64,000 bases of DNA from Pseudomonas yangonensis (GTDB taxonomy: Bacteria; Pseudomonadota; Gammaproteobacteria; Pseudomonadales; Pseudomonadaceae): NCBI RefSeq assembly GCF_009932725.1, contig NZ_BLJU01000002.1, positions 248,001 to 312,000 on the forward strand. The letters are read 5' to 3'. Of the stretch, positions 7,835 to 16,959 are shown one piece after another. The notes below the pieces were generated by a model. It made no database searches, was not told where the DNA came from, and was given only the letters and a program-made list of their open reading frames with translations. Numbering within the stretch: position 1 is the first letter of the stretch; each line of letters starts with the position of its first letter. The translations under genes were made by a program, and so were the position numbers.

Positions 7835-8653
7835 TCATTTGTTGCGCCACTGCGGGTCGCGTTTCTCCAGGAAGGCGTTGACGCCCTCACGGGTATCGTC
7901 GGCATCGAACAGGTCGACGAAGCGTTCGCGCTCTTCCGGTAGCCAGGTGTTCGGGCCACGCTCGCGCGCGCCCTGGATCAGCGGCTTGATGGTGCGTACC
8001 GCCACCGGGCTCTGCCGTGCCACCTTGGCGGCCAGGAGCAGGGCGGTGCCACGGGCCTCGCCGGTGTCCACTACCTGTTCGACCAGACCGATACGCAGCG
8101 CGGTGTCGGCGTCGATGCGTTCGCCGCAGAGGATCATGCGCTTGGCCCAGCCTTCGCCGACCAGCCAGGGCAGGGCCTGGGTGCCGCCGGCGCAGGGCAA
8201 CAGGCCCACCGCCGCTTCCGGCAGGGCCATCTGCGCCTGGCGTTCGGCGATGCGGATATCGCAGGCCAGGGCGCATTCGAGGCCGCCACCCATGGCGTAG
8301 CCGTTGATCGCGGCGATGGATACGCCGCGAAAATCGCGCAGGGTCTCGAAGGCTTCGCCGAAGCGCCGCGCCATCTCGCGGGCGCGCGCCTTGTCGCCGT
8401 CGGCGAACATGTTCAGGTCGGCGCCGGCGGAAAAGAACTTGGGCCCCTGGCCGGTCACCACCAGGGCGTACACCTCGTCGTCACGGTTGAGGTGCTCGAC
8501 CACCTGCTTGAGGCCGATCAGCGAGTCGCGGTCCCAGGTATTGGCCGGCGGATGGTTGATGGTGATCAGCGCGGTGTGGCCGTGCTTTTCCACGGTGAGC
8601 TTGTGGGTCAGGTCGAAGATGCCGGATTTGTAGGTTTCGATGGCTGTACTCAT
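7835..8653 (-). CDS. Enoyl-CoA hydratase (probable methacrylyl-CoA hydratase)
   Basis: A 272-residue crotonase-family protein. The oxyanion hole comes from FFSAGADL and MGGGLECAL. The two catalytic glutamates are E126 (GGGLEC) and E146 (LPEAAVG), both conserved, so hydratase activity is expected. In this cluster it would hydrate methacrylyl-CoA to 3-hydroxyisobutyryl-CoA between the acyl-CoA dehydrogenase and the hydrolase steps. The specificity is inferred from the neighbours. Confidence 0.85.
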   Translation of the reverse strand: MSTAIETYKSGIFDLTHKLTVEKHGHTALITINHPPANTWDRDSLIGLKQVVEHLNRDDEVYALVVTGQGPKFFSAGADLNMFADGDKARAREMARRFGEAFETLRDFRGVSIAAINGYAMGGGLECALACDIRIAERQAQMALPEAAVGLLPCAGGTQALPWLVGEGWAKRMILCGERIDADTALRIGLVEQVVDTGEARGTALLLAAKVARQSPVAVRTIKPLIQGARERGPNTWLPEERERFVDLFDADDTREGVNAFLEKRDPQWRNK

Positions 8654-8678
8654 GGTCGTCCTCGATACGGATCATGGC

Positions 8679-8720
8679 TGTAGGAGCGAGCTCTGCTCGC
8701 GAACATCGCTCGCTTCTACA
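8679..8720. repeat. REP-like palindromic element
   Basis: TGTAGGAGCGAGCTCTGCTC and the continuation to 8720 form an imperfect palindrome whose ends TGTAG and CTACA face each other. It is a well-known type of pseudomonad extragenic repeat. It sits between the acyl-CoA dehydrogenase and hydratase genes. Confidence 0.65.
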
Positions 8721-8731
8721 TATCGTGGTTA

Positions 8732-9895
8732 CTACAGCAGGCGATCGAGCATGCCGCCCTGCAGGAGCAGGCGGCGGGCGATGATTACCCGCATGATCTC
8801 GTTGGTGCCTTCCAGTATCTGGTGCACGCGTGCGTCACGCACCCAGCGTTCCAGTGGATAGTCATTCAGATAGCCGTAACCACCATGGAGTTGCAGCGCT
8901 TCGTTGCAGACCTCGAAGCAATGGTCGGTGGCGAAGCGCTTGGCCATGGCGCAATAGAGGCTCGCTTCGCCATGGCCCTGGTCGAGCTTGTATGCGGCCA
9001 GGCGCACCATCTGCCGGCTGGCCGTCAGGCCGGTGAGCATGTCGGCCAGCTTGAACTGCAGCGCCTGGAATTCGCTCAGCGCCTTGCCGAACTGCTTGCG
9101 CTCTTCGACGTAGCGCAGGCTTTGCTCCAGCGCCGCCTGGGCTGCACCCAGCGAGCAGCTGGCGATATTCAGGCGGCCACCGTCGAGGCCTTTCATGGCA
9201 TAGACGAAGCCTTCGCCTTCCGGGCCGATGCGGTGGCTGGCGGGAATGCGCACGCCGTCGAAGGTGATGGTGCGGGTCGGCTGCGCTTTCCAGCCCATCT
9301 TGTCCTCGTTGCGCCCGTAGCGCACACCGGGCGCATCGGCCGGCACCAGGAAGCAGGAAATGCCCTTGGCGCCGTCCTCGCCGGTACGCGCCATGACGAT
9401 CAGCACATCGGTCGAGCCTGCGCCGGAGATGAAGCACTTGCTGCCATCGATCACGTAGTCATCGCCATCGCGTCGCGCGCGGGTGCGCAGGTTGGCGGCA
9501 TCGGAGCCGGCATCCGGCTCGGTCAGGCAGTAGGAGGCCAGCGCCTGGCCATTGATCAGTCCGGGCAGCCAGGCGTCCTTGAGCGCCTGGTCGGCGAAGC
9601 TGGCGAGCATCCAGGTGGCCATGTTGTGAATGGTCAGGTAGGCGGTGGTGGCTACGCAGCCCGCCGCCAGTTGTTCGAAGATCAGTGAGCTGGACAGCCG
9701 CGAGAGGCCCAGACCGCCATCCTCCTCGCGCAGATACAGGGCCAGGTAGCCCTGTTCCGCGGCGCGGCGAATCACCTCGATAGGGAAGTGATGCTCACGG
9801 TCCCAATCCGCGGCATGGGGCGACAGCTCCCGCGCGGCAAAGGCGCGGGCACTGTCGGTGAGCAGGCGTTGTTCATCACTGAGTTCGAAGTCCAT
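8732..9895 (-). CDS. Acyl-CoA dehydrogenase, probable isobutyryl-CoA dehydrogenase
   Basis: A 387-residue flavoprotein of the acyl-CoA dehydrogenase family. The FAD/substrate motif CLTEPDAGSDAA is at about 132-143, KCFISGAGS follows, and the C-terminal LEGTNEIMR supplies the catalytic base E362. It introduces the alpha,beta double bond into a short acyl-CoA and passes electrons to ETF. Among the valine-catabolism genes the likely substrate is isobutyryl-CoA, giving methacrylyl-CoA. The ATG is closely spaced to the upstream binding-protein gene (6-base gap). Confidence 0.87.
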   Translation of the reverse strand: MDFELSDEQRLLTDSARAFAARELSPHAADWDREHHFPIEVIRRAAEQGYLALYLREEDGGLGLSRLSSSLIFEQLAAGCVATTAYLTIHNMATWMLASFADQALKDAWLPGLINGQALASYCLTEPDAGSDAANLRTRARRDGDDYVIDGSKCFISGAGSTDVLIVMARTGEDGAKGISCFLVPADAPGVRYGRNEDKMGWKAQPTRTITFDGVRIPASHRIGPEGEGFVYAMKGLDGGRLNIASCSLGAAQAALEQSLRYVEERKQFGKALSEFQALQFKLADMLTGLTASRQMVRLAAYKLDQGHGEASLYCAMAKRFATDHCFEVCNEALQLHGGYGYLNDYPLERWVRDARVHQILEGTNEIMRVIIARRLLLQGGMLDRLL

Positions 9896-9901
9896 GGCAT
9901 C

Positions 9902-11149
9902 TCATTGCAAGGTCAGGGGTTGGCCGCCAGCCCGCCGCTCGGCCTGCCACTCGGCGAGGCTGGGCAATGCACTGCTGGCGTCGAGGCGGTCGACGATTTC
10001 GAAGTAGTCCTGCTTCAGCGGGTCCTTGAGCACTTCGTCGCGCGGCTTCACCTTCACCGCGTATACGGTCTGAAGGTTCTGGTGGTCGAAGGCGCGCCAT
10101 TGCTGCTCATCCTTGAGCAGGGTGTAGCGGTGACCTTCCAGCGCCTTGATCAGCGCTTCGCTGTCCAGGCTGTTGGCGCGCTTGGCGGCATCGGCCCACT
10201 GCTGGACGATGCTGTAGGCCGAAGCGGCTGAGCTGGACGGGTACATCTCGTAGCGGGTCTTGAAGGCTTCGACGAAGGCTTCGCCACGGGCGGACTTTTC
10301 CAGTGCCGGCACCCGCCAGGTCCAGGGTTCGGTGCCGATCACACCCTGCATCAGTCCGGGGCCGGCCTGTTCGACCATGCTTTGCGTCAGGTTCGGCGCA
10401 ATGACCTGCATACGCGAAGTCAGGCCCAGGTCATGGGCGATGCGCATGGCGCGCACCAGATCCTCGCCGAACAGCACCAGGGCGAGAACGTCGGCATCAC
10501 TCGATGCGGCCTGGGTCAAGGCATCGGTGTAGTCGGCCAGGCGTGCGCCGGGGAAGGGGATGCGTACACCTGCATGCTGGCCAGCATCGACGCTTGCCGT
10601 GGCCTGGCGCAGTGAGGCTTCGGTGGTGTGGCCCCAGGTGTAGTCGGCGGTGACATAGAAATAACGCTTGTTCGGCAAGGTCTTGCTCAGATACTGGCCG
10701 AGTACCTTGGCGCTCATCCAGGCGTTGTTGCACTCGCGGAACATGTAGCGGTGGCCGTCCTTGCCGGTGGTGTCGTTGGAGTAGGTAAGGGTGCCGAAAT
10801 ACAGCAGGCCGTGCTCCTTGGCACGCTTGCCGGCGGCAATGGCGACCGCGCTGGAAGAACCGCCGAAGAGCATCGCTGCGCCCTCGGCAGCCAGCTTGTC
10901 GACGTTCTTCTCCGCCTTGGCCGGACGCGAGGCCGTGTCCTTGCTGGACAGGCGCAGGGGCCTACCCAGTACACCGCCCTGAGCGTTGATCTCGTCGATG
11001 GCCAGCAGGGCTCCACGCATTTGCGCCAATCCCTCCTCCTTGTATGGTCCGGTGCGCGGGTAGTTGAGGCCGAGGGTAATGGGCTCGGCAGCCTGCACAC
11101 AGGCAGTGATTCCGGCCCACAGGGCCAGGATGGCAGACAGTTGGCGCAT
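9902..11149 (-). CDS. Periplasmic branched-chain-amino-acid-type binding protein inside the valine cluster
   Basis: A 415-residue protein with a Sec signal peptide (MRQLSAILALWAGITACVQA, probable cleavage after VQA) and a type I periplasmic-binding fold of the LivJ/urea-amide class (ITLGLNYPRTGPYKEEG, LFGGSSSAVAIAAG). It is longer than BraC (372 residues, also in this window). It sits between mmsA and the acyl-CoA dehydrogenase gene and shares their direction, but no permease or ATPase genes adjoin it. It may feed the Bra permease or act as a ligand sensor. The substrate is unknown; a branched-chain amino acid or its acid is a reasonable guess. Confidence 0.8.
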   Translation of the reverse strand: MRQLSAILALWAGITACVQAAEPITLGLNYPRTGPYKEEGLAQMRGALLAIDEINAQGGVLGRPLRLSSKDTASRPAKAEKNVDKLAAEGAAMLFGGSSSAVAIAAGKRAKEHGLLYFGTLTYSNDTTGKDGHRYMFRECNNAWMSAKVLGQYLSKTLPNKRYFYVTADYTWGHTTEASLRQATASVDAGQHAGVRIPFPGARLADYTDALTQAASSDADVLALVLFGEDLVRAMRIAHDLGLTSRMQVIAPNLTQSMVEQAGPGLMQGVIGTEPWTWRVPALEKSARGEAFVEAFKTRYEMYPSSSAASAYSIVQQWADAAKRANSLDSEALIKALEGHRYTLLKDEQQWRAFDHQNLQTVYAVKVKPRDEVLKDPLKQDYFEIVDRLDASSALPSLAEWQAERRAGGQPLTLQ

Positions 11150-11242
11150 TGCAGTTCTCCTTGTTTTTGTTCTGCAAAGAGTCCTTTTACGCCGCTTGTC
11201 CAGTTCTAGTGATCGTCTTTTCGTCTAATAAGAACGCCGTTC

Positions 11243-12739
11243 TCATTTCAGTTGAATGGTCATGTTCGGTCCGTCACCGAGCGGGGTGTCGTCGAACCAG
11301 CGACTGGTCACCGTCTTGGTCTCGGTATAGAAACGCACCGCCTGTTTGCCGTAGGCGTGCAGGTCGCCATAGAACGAACCTTTCCAACCGGTGAAGGAGA
11401 AGAACGGCAGCGGCACCGGGATCGGCACGTTGATGCCCACCTGACCGACCTCTACCGCATGCTGGAAATGCCGTGCGGCGCCGCCGGAACGGGTGAACAG
11501 GCTGGTGCCGTTGCCGTAGGGGCTGGCGTTGACCAGCTCGATGGCCTCTTCCAGGCTGTCCACCTCCATGCACACCAGCACCGGGCCGAAGATTTCCTCG
11601 CGGTACAGGCCCATCTTCGGCGTCACGCCGCGGAACAGAGTCGGGCCAATCCAGTTGCCGTTCGGATAACCCTCGACCGTGCACTGCGAACCGTCGAGCA
11701 GGCACTCGGCGCCTTCGGCCTTGCCTTCATCGATCAGGCGCAGCACGCGCTGGCGTGCCTGCGGGCTGATCAGCGGGCCGTAGGCGGCGCCGCCATCCTG
11801 CCAGTGACCGGGGCGCAGCGCGGCCATCTGCGTCGCCAGCTCGTCGATCCACTGTTTCGACTCGCCAACGAACACCGCCACGCTGATGGCCATGCAGCGT
11901 TGCCCGGCGGCGCCGCAGCTGGCACCGAGCAGGTTGCTGATGACCTGATCCTTGGGCGCGTCCGGCATGATCACCATATGGTTCTTGGCTCCGGCGAAGG
12001 CCTGCACCCTTTTCAAATGCTGGGTGCCGGTGCGATAGACGTGCTGGCCCACCGTCACCGAGCCGACGAAGGACACCGCGCGTACCGCCGGGTGCACCAG
12101 CAGCGCATCGACCTGCTCGCGACCACCATGCAGTACCTGCAGCACCCCGGCCGGCGCGCCGGCCTCGATGAAGAGTTCGGCCAGCCGATTGGGCGTCATC
12201 GGATCCTGTTCCGACGGCTTGAGGATGAAGGTATTGCCGCAGGCGATGGCCAGCGGAAACATCCACAGCGGGATCATCGCCGGGAAGTTGAAGGGGGTGA
12301 TGCCGACGCACACGCCCAGCGGCTGGATCCAACTGGCAGTGTCGATCTCGCGGGCGACGTTCTCCACCGTCTCGCCCATCATCAGGCTGGCGATATTGGC
12401 CGCGTGCTCGGCCACCTCGATACCACGCCATACGTCGCCCTTGGCATCGGCGAAGGTCTTGCCGGTTTCCGCCGCAAGAATCTCCGCCAGCTCGTCGTGA
12501 TGTTCCTTGAGCAGATGCTGGTAGCGCAGCATCAGGCGCGCGTGTTCCGATACCGGCACCTCGCGCCAGCTGAGGAAGGCCTGTTGCGCACCGGCTACCG
12601 CGGCTTCTATCTCCTCGGTTGTCGCTCTGGGGGCGAGGGCGATCACTTCCTGAGTGGCCGGGTCAGTCACTTCGATCAGGTCCGTTGCCTGGCTTGGCAG
12701 CCACTGGCCGTCGATCAGTTGCGGGAGCGTGCGGGGCAT
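11243..12739 (-). CDS. mmsA: Methylmalonate-semialdehyde dehydrogenase (CoA-acylating)
   Basis: A 498-residue aldehyde dehydrogenase. [19 protein letters not shown] lies in the NAD-binding part and the nucleophile C282 is in [11 protein letters not shown], a signature of the CoA-dependent MMSDH class. It converts methylmalonate semialdehyde to propionyl-CoA, the end of the valine branch. It is the first gene of the minus-strand cluster and lies opposite mmsR, as in P. aeruginosa. Confidence 0.92.
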   Translation of the reverse strand: MPRTLPQLIDGQWLPSQATDLIEVTDPATQEVIALAPRATTEEIEAAVAGAQQAFLSWREVPVSEHARLMLRYQHLLKEHHDELAEILAAETGKTFADAKGDVWRGIEVAEHAANIASLMMGETVENVAREIDTASWIQPLGVCVGITPFNFPAMIPLWMFPLAIACGNTFILKPSEQDPMTPNRLAELFIEAGAPAGVLQVLHGGREQVDALLVHPAVRAVSFVGSVTVGQHVYRTGTQHLKRVQAFAGAKNHMVIMPDAPKDQVISNLLGASCGAAGQRCMAISVAVFVGESKQWIDELATQMAALRPGHWQDGGAAYGPLISPQARQRVLRLIDEGKAEGAECLLDGSQCTVEGYPNGNWIGPTLFRGVTPKMGLYREEIFGPVLVCMEVDSLEEAIELVNASPYGNGTSLFTRSGGAARHFQHAVEVGQVGINVPIPVPLPFFSFTGWKGSFYGDLHAYGKQAVRFYTETKTVTSRWFDDTPLGDGPNMTIQLK

Positions 12740-12864
12740 GGGCGCCTCCTGTTGTTCTTGTATGGAGTCTTTATAGCCACTTCATGTGCCCTTGTGGATT
12801 GACGATCTTGGTCTTGAGATGGACGATCTTGGCATTCGATCAGTCTTTATCGGGAGCGCCAGGC
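12740..12864. promoter_or_regulatory. mmsA-mmsR divergent control region with direct repeat
   Basis: The 125-base gap between the divergent mmsA and mmsR genes holds two perfect copies of GACGATCTTGG, at 12801-12811 and 12822-12832. They are spaced 21 bases start to start, that is two helical turns. This is the usual arrangement of half-sites for AraC-family activators, so it is the probable MmsR operator for the valine operon. No inducer information can be read from the sequence. Confidence 0.65.
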
Positions 12865-13746
12865 ATGGGCCTGCGAGTGGAAACCTCCAATTGGCCGCTG
12901 CCGCTCGGCGGGCAACGCTTCATCACGCCGCCACGTCTGCGGCGACTGCTGGCACGCCATGCGCTGAGCTCGGGTTGCTATCCCCTGGCGATGGGGTTCT
13001 ATCCTGACGCGGCCGGTCACCAGATGCGGCGCCTGCAGCCGGATGATCATCTGCTGATCTATTGCCGCTCCGGCAGGGGCTGGCTGGAGACGGTGGATGG
13101 ACGATTTGAAGTCGCTGCTGGCGATTTGCTGCTGCTGCCAAAGGCGATGCCGCATGGCTATGGCGCCGATGGGCAAAGCCCCTGGACAATCTATTGGGTG
13201 CACTTCGATGGCAGCGTCAGCGAGGACTTTCTGCGTCTGCTGGGGGCGCAGCCGCTGCGGCGTATCGGTTTGCAGCCGCGGCTGATTGGTGACTTCGAGG
13301 CGTTGCTGGGCCTGCAGCGGCAGGGCCTCAACGCCTTGCCCTTCATCCATGCCGCGCACCGTCTGCAGGCGATGCTCAGCTCACTGGCAGTGCTGCCGGC
13401 GCGTGTCAATCTCAAGTCCGGACGGGTACTGGATATCGAGGCGGTGCAGGCGGTGATGCGCGAACATCTGCATGGCAGCCTCAACCTCGATGAACTGGCG
13501 GCGCAGTTCAAGCTGTCTCGCTTTCACTTCGCCAAGACCTACCGCGCGCTGACCGGCCATGCGCCGATTCAGGACTTCATCCAACTGAAAATGGCGCTGG
13601 CCTGCCGCCTGCTCGACCGTGGCGATATCGAGGTGCGCCAGGTTGCCGAGCAATTGGGGTATGAAGACCCGTATTACTTCTCGCGGCTGTTTCGCAAGGT
13701 GGTGGGCATGGCGCCCAGTCATTACCGGGCGCTGCATCAGGGGTAG
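12865..13746 (+). CDS. mmsR: AraC-family regulator of valine catabolism
   Basis: A 293-residue protein. The N-terminal cupin-like arm (YCRSGRGWLETVDG, DLLLLPKAMPHGYG) would bind the effector. The C-terminal half (about 195-290) carries two helix-turn-helix motifs ending LGYEDPYYFSRLFRKVVGMAPSHYR, typical of AraC/XylS activators. The ATG at 12865 (MGLRVETSNW) has a GGGAG upstream. An in-frame extension further upstream would run through the operator and into mmsA and is rejected. It is divergent from mmsA, its probable target. Confidence 0.88.
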   Translation: MGLRVETSNWPLPLGGQRFITPPRLRRLLARHALSSGCYPLAMGFYPDAAGHQMRRLQPDDHLLIYCRSGRGWLETVDGRFEVAAGDLLLLPKAMPHGYGADGQSPWTIYWVHFDGSVSEDFLRLLGAQPLRRIGLQPRLIGDFEALLGLQRQGLNALPFIHAAHRLQAMLSSLAVLPARVNLKSGRVLDIEAVQAVMREHLHGSLNLDELAAQFKLSRFHFAKTYRALTGHAPIQDFIQLKMALACRLLDRGDIEVRQVAEQLGYEDPYYFSRLFRKVVGMAPSHYRALHQG

Positions 13747-13752
13747 TCGCTG

Positions 13753-14166
13753 CTAGACCCGCGCGATGGTCGCCAGCCCGGTGGCTACCAGCTTTTCCTG
13801 GCCGTCTTTCACCGCGAACACGTCGGCTCGGCAGACCGCCTGGCGCTGACCGGCCTTGAGGACTTCGGCGCGGCACAAGAGGCGTTCGCCAAGGGCCGGT
13901 GCGAGCAGGTTGAGCTTGTATTCGCTGGTGACCACGTCGCCGACCATCGATGCTGCAGCCCAGGCGCAGCCACTGTCGACCATGAAACCGAGCACCGCGC
14001 CATGCATGTAGCCGTGGTGCTGGCGCAGGTCGGGACGGCTGCGCACCTGCAGGCTGACTCGTCCCGGTGCGAAGTCGAGCAATTCGGCGCCGAGCAGCTG
14101 GGCAAAGGTGGAGTGGGCGAGCGCCTGTTCCAGGCGTTCGCGACTGATGCCGTTCAAGTCGCTCAT
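13753..14166 (-). CDS. PaaI-type hotdog thioesterase
   Basis: A 137-residue hotdog-fold protein with HHGYMHGAVLGFMVDSGCAWAA, the region holding the substrate-binding and catalytic residues of the PaaI/4HBT thioesterase family. The ATG at 14164-14166 is preceded by GCAGGAGG, so a longer upstream reading was rejected. It probably hydrolyses an acyl- or aryl-CoA. It converges on mmsR with a 6-base gap. No operon partner tells its substrate. Confidence 0.75.
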   Translation of the reverse strand: MSDLNGISRERLEQALAHSTFAQLLGAELLDFAPGRVSLQVRSRPDLRQHHGYMHGAVLGFMVDSGCAWAAASMVGDVVTSEYKLNLLAPALGERLLCRAEVLKAGQRQAVCRADVFAVKDGQEKLVATGLATIARV

Positions 14167-14263
14167 ATGACCTCCTGCACGGTGCGTGCAGGAGAGTCTC
14201 GAACGGCTCACGGAGGTGGGCAAGCTGCATCCAGATGCCTGATGAGGCCGTATAGCAAGGTCC

Positions 14264-15076
14264 TCAGGCGAGCAGGCGCTTCCACAGTTGCAGTTCGCCG
14301 GCCAGCTCCTGGCGCAGCTCGGCCAGCGGTGGTTCCAGGCCCAGCTTTGCCTGAGCCGGAAGCGGCTCGGGCAGGATGGCATTGCTCTGCAGGGCGCTGG
14401 CGAGCAGGACCAGATCGGCCAGGTCGGCACTGCCGTCATGCTGGCGCTGCCATTGGCCGTACAGACGAGTGGATTCGATGACCGCTGAAGGCAACTGCCA
14501 GCGTGTGAGAATCAGGGCTCCGAGATCACCCGACAGTTGCTCGCACAGCTCACGCAGCGTTTCACCATCGCGAGGCACATCCGGCCAGTGCTCCAGTTCC
14601 GAGAGCAAGGGCAGACTGCCGATGTCCTGCAGCAAGCCGCCGAGCATGGCATCGTCCAGCGACAGTTTCGTGCGCTGCGCCAGTACCGCGCAGTAGGCGG
14701 CGCGCTCCCGCGCGTTGCGCCAACGGGTGCGAAAGGCCTGTTGCAGTGCCGGTTCGGTACTGGTGAAAAGATTTTGCAGGCTGAACCCCAGCACAAGGTC
14801 GGCCAACTGGCGGGTGCCGAGACGGCTCAGCAGTTCGCGCAACGAGCTACAGGCGCGGTCGCCGCGTAGCAGGGGGGTGTTGGAGAACTGCATCAGGTAG
14901 GCGGCCAGTGGCGGATCGCCGGCAATCACGCGGGTCAGTTGTTCCAGCGAGGTACGTGGATCGTCCAGCAGCTTCTTGATGCGCACGGCGGCTTCAGGCA
15001 TCTGCGGAATTCTGGCTTCACCCTTGAGGAAGCGGTTGAGCAGCGCCATGCGCAGGGTATCGGTAGAGGTAGGCAT
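14264..15076 (-). CDS. HDOD domain protein
   Basis: A 270-residue protein covering the HDOD domain: IPQMPEAAVRIKKLLDDP, then VIAGDPPLAAYLMQFSN, and GLLQDIGSLPLL in place of the HD motif. HDOD proteins are HD-related but lack the metal-binding HD residues; in pseudomonads they usually act in signalling, often with c-di-GMP. There is no attached output domain. It is divergent from ung. Confidence 0.78.
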   Translation of the reverse strand: MPTSTDTLRMALLNRFLKGEARIPQMPEAAVRIKKLLDDPRTSLEQLTRVIAGDPPLAAYLMQFSNTPLLRGDRACSSLRELLSRLGTRQLADLVLGFSLQNLFTSTEPALQQAFRTRWRNARERAAYCAVLAQRTKLSLDDAMLGGLLQDIGSLPLLSELEHWPDVPRDGETLRELCEQLSGDLGALILTRWQLPSAVIESTRLYGQWQRQHDGSADLADLVLLASALQSNAILPEPLPAQAKLGLEPPLAELRQELAGELQLWKRLLA

Positions 15077-15213
15077 CAGCTTGGTATCATCGATTGAAAC
15101 GGTTCTCCAAAGGCTAGCAAATCATCCTCCGGCCTGCCGGAGTGCTCTGCCTTGACTTGCCCTGCTCGCTTCTCTAGCGTGCCTGCACTCATTTGCACCG
15201 GCAGGAAAAGCGC

Positions 15214-15903
15214 ATGACCGAAGATCGCATCAAACTCGAAGCCAGCTGGAAGGAGGCGCTGCGCGAGGAGTTCGACAAGCCCTACATGAAGGAGCTGCGC
15301 GAGTTTCTGAGGGCAGAGAAGGCAGCGGGCAAGGAAATCTACCCGCCTGGCCCACTGATCTTCAACGCGCTCAATTCCACGCCGCTGGACCAGGTCAAGG
15401 TGGTGATCATCGGCCAGGACCCCTACCACGGTCCGGGTCAGGCGCATGGCCTGTGCTTCTCGGTGCAGCCGGGCGTGCAGACGCCGCCGTCGCTGGTGAA
15501 CATCTACAAGGAACTCAAGCGCGATCTCAACATCGACATCCCGGCGCACGGATACCTGCAGAGCTGGGCCGACCAGGGCGTGCTGCTGCTCAACACCTCC
15601 CTGACCGTGGAGCGCGGCAACGCCGGCTCGCACGCGGCCAAGGGCTGGCAGTTCTTTACCGACCGGGTGATCGAAGTGGTCAGTGAACATCAGCCCACGC
15701 TGGTATTCCTGCTCTGGGGCAGCCATGCGCAGAGCAAGCAGCGCCTGATCGATCCGACCAAGCATCTGGTGCTGCGCTCGCCGCATCCGTCGCCGCTGTC
15801 CGCCCATCGCGGCTTCATCGGCAACGGTCATTTCAGCCGCTGCAACCAGTTCCTCAGCCAGAACGGCATGACACCCATCGACTGGAGCCTGCCGGCGCTA
15901 TAA
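15214..15903 (+). CDS. ung: Uracil-DNA glycosylase
   Basis: A 229-residue family 1 UDG. The water-activating loop [13 protein letters not shown] carries the catalytic aspartate at residue 69, and [13 protein letters not shown] near the C-terminus is the DNA minor-groove loop with the conserved histidine. It removes uracil from DNA to start base-excision repair. The start [12 protein letters not shown] at 15214 follows GCAGGAAAAGCGC. Confidence 0.95.
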   Translation: MTEDRIKLEASWKEALREEFDKPYMKELREFLRAEKAAGKEIYPPGPLIFNALNSTPLDQVKVVIIGQDPYHGPGQAHGLCFSVQPGVQTPPSLVNIYKELKRDLNIDIPAHGYLQSWADQGVLLLNTSLTVERGNAGSHAAKGWQFFTDRVIEVVSEHQPTLVFLLWGSHAQSKQRLIDPTKHLVLRSPHPSPLSAHRGFIGNGHFSRCNQFLSQNGMTPIDWSLPAL

Positions 15904-15940
15904 GCGGGAGTGCTGCGTACGTCCATCGGCTGCTGAGGTT

Positions 15941-16801
15941 TCAGCGACTGACGACCGACTCGCCCGCTTGGCACTGTTGTGCAGCCAGGTCGCTATGCAG
16001 GCTTTGCAGGCGATTGTCGGCGCGCGCCATCTGACGCGAGTCGGCCAGGGCGACCAGATCGACGACCATCGCTGCCATGGCCTGACGGTTCTTCTCGTAA
16101 CTGGCCTGATAAGCGCTGGTGTAAAAGCGTTCGCGCTGCTGCAGCAGGGCGGTCATGCGGTCGGCAAAGTCGTCGCCGCGGCGAACTTCCAGTGCCTCGC
16201 GCAGTGCCTGCTGCCAGGCCAGGCGGTTACCCATCCACACCTGATTCTGTTCACCCAGACCTTCTGCCCAACGCTGCACCCGTTCGCGCTGCTCGGTATT
16301 GAGATTGCCGAACCAGGGTTGCAGGCGTTCCTCCATGCGCTCGGCGCGCCGGCTGATCTGCTCCGGCAGCGGGGGTTCGAGAAACTCTTCGCGCAGCTTG
16401 GCATTCTGCTCGTCCAGTGATGCCAATAGCTGCTCGACCTGGCGCGGGCTGAGGCCGCGCAGCAGCTCGATGGTGCTGGGGGTGATTTCCACGGCGATGC
16501 GCTGCATGGCCTGTTCGAATTCGCTCAGCTGATCGGCCATTAGTTCGCTGTCGCGGCTGCTCAGCGCCTGCTGACTGCGCTGCAGCCAGTCGAGGTAACG
16601 TGGCAGCTCGACGCTGCAGTGCCAGGCCAGGTGTTCCTGCAACTGAGGTTTGAGCCAGGCGCTCTGCTCGCTGGTCAGCGTCACGTAGTCGCCCAGTTTC
16701 CAGGGAATCAGCCTGTCGAGGTTGCGATAGGCCAAGCCGACACGGCTGCAGGCGCTGAGCAGCACAGCGATGACCAGTAGCAGGAGCAGGGATTTGCGCA
16801 T
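15941..16801 (-). CDS. DUF6279-type lipoprotein
   Basis: A 286-residue protein beginning MRKSLLLLLVIAVLLSACSR, a lipoprotein signal with lipobox LSAC. The mature part is helix-rich, with GLAYRNLDRLIPWKLGDYVTL and repeated tryptophan/arginine-rich helices, as in the DUF6279 family common in pseudomonads. The function is unknown. A longer reading upstream (from 16858) would put 19 residues before the lipoprotein signal and is rejected. No partner genes adjoin. Confidence 0.75.
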   Translation of the reverse strand: MRKSLLLLLVIAVLLSACSRVGLAYRNLDRLIPWKLGDYVTLTSEQSAWLKPQLQEHLAWHCSVELPRYLDWLQRSQQALSSRDSELMADQLSEFEQAMQRIAVEITPSTIELLRGLSPRQVEQLLASLDEQNAKLREEFLEPPLPEQISRRAERMEERLQPWFGNLNTEQRERVQRWAEGLGEQNQVWMGNRLAWQQALREALEVRRGDDFADRMTALLQQRERFYTSAYQASYEKNRQAMAAMVVDLVALADSRQMARADNRLQSLHSDLAAQQCQAGESVVSR

Positions 16802-16907
16802 GAACGCGTCTCGCAAAGGCAGAGCCCTTGAGACTAATACTCGTCGAACCTGGCGCAAGAGGGCGGAAATATCCGCTTAAGACTTCAGCGAGGCGGTTGA
16901 TCGAATC

Positions 16908-16940
16908 GCGGACAAAAAGAAACCGCCCCGAAGGGCGGTT
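16908..16940 (-). terminator. Rho-independent terminator of the bra operon
   Basis: An 8-bp stem (AACCGCCC pairing with GGGCGGTT, loop CGAA) at 16921-16940. Read on the minus strand it is followed by TTTCTTTTTG. It lies 20 bases past the braG stop. Confidence 0.85.
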
Positions 16941-16959
16941 CTGACATCGCAGGGTTGGC

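Noticed and set aside
11252..12802. A 516-codon plus-strand open frame opposite mmsA
   Set aside because: A shadow of mmsA, which has a full aldehyde dehydrogenase sequence with catalytic cysteine. The opposite frame has no recognisable motif.
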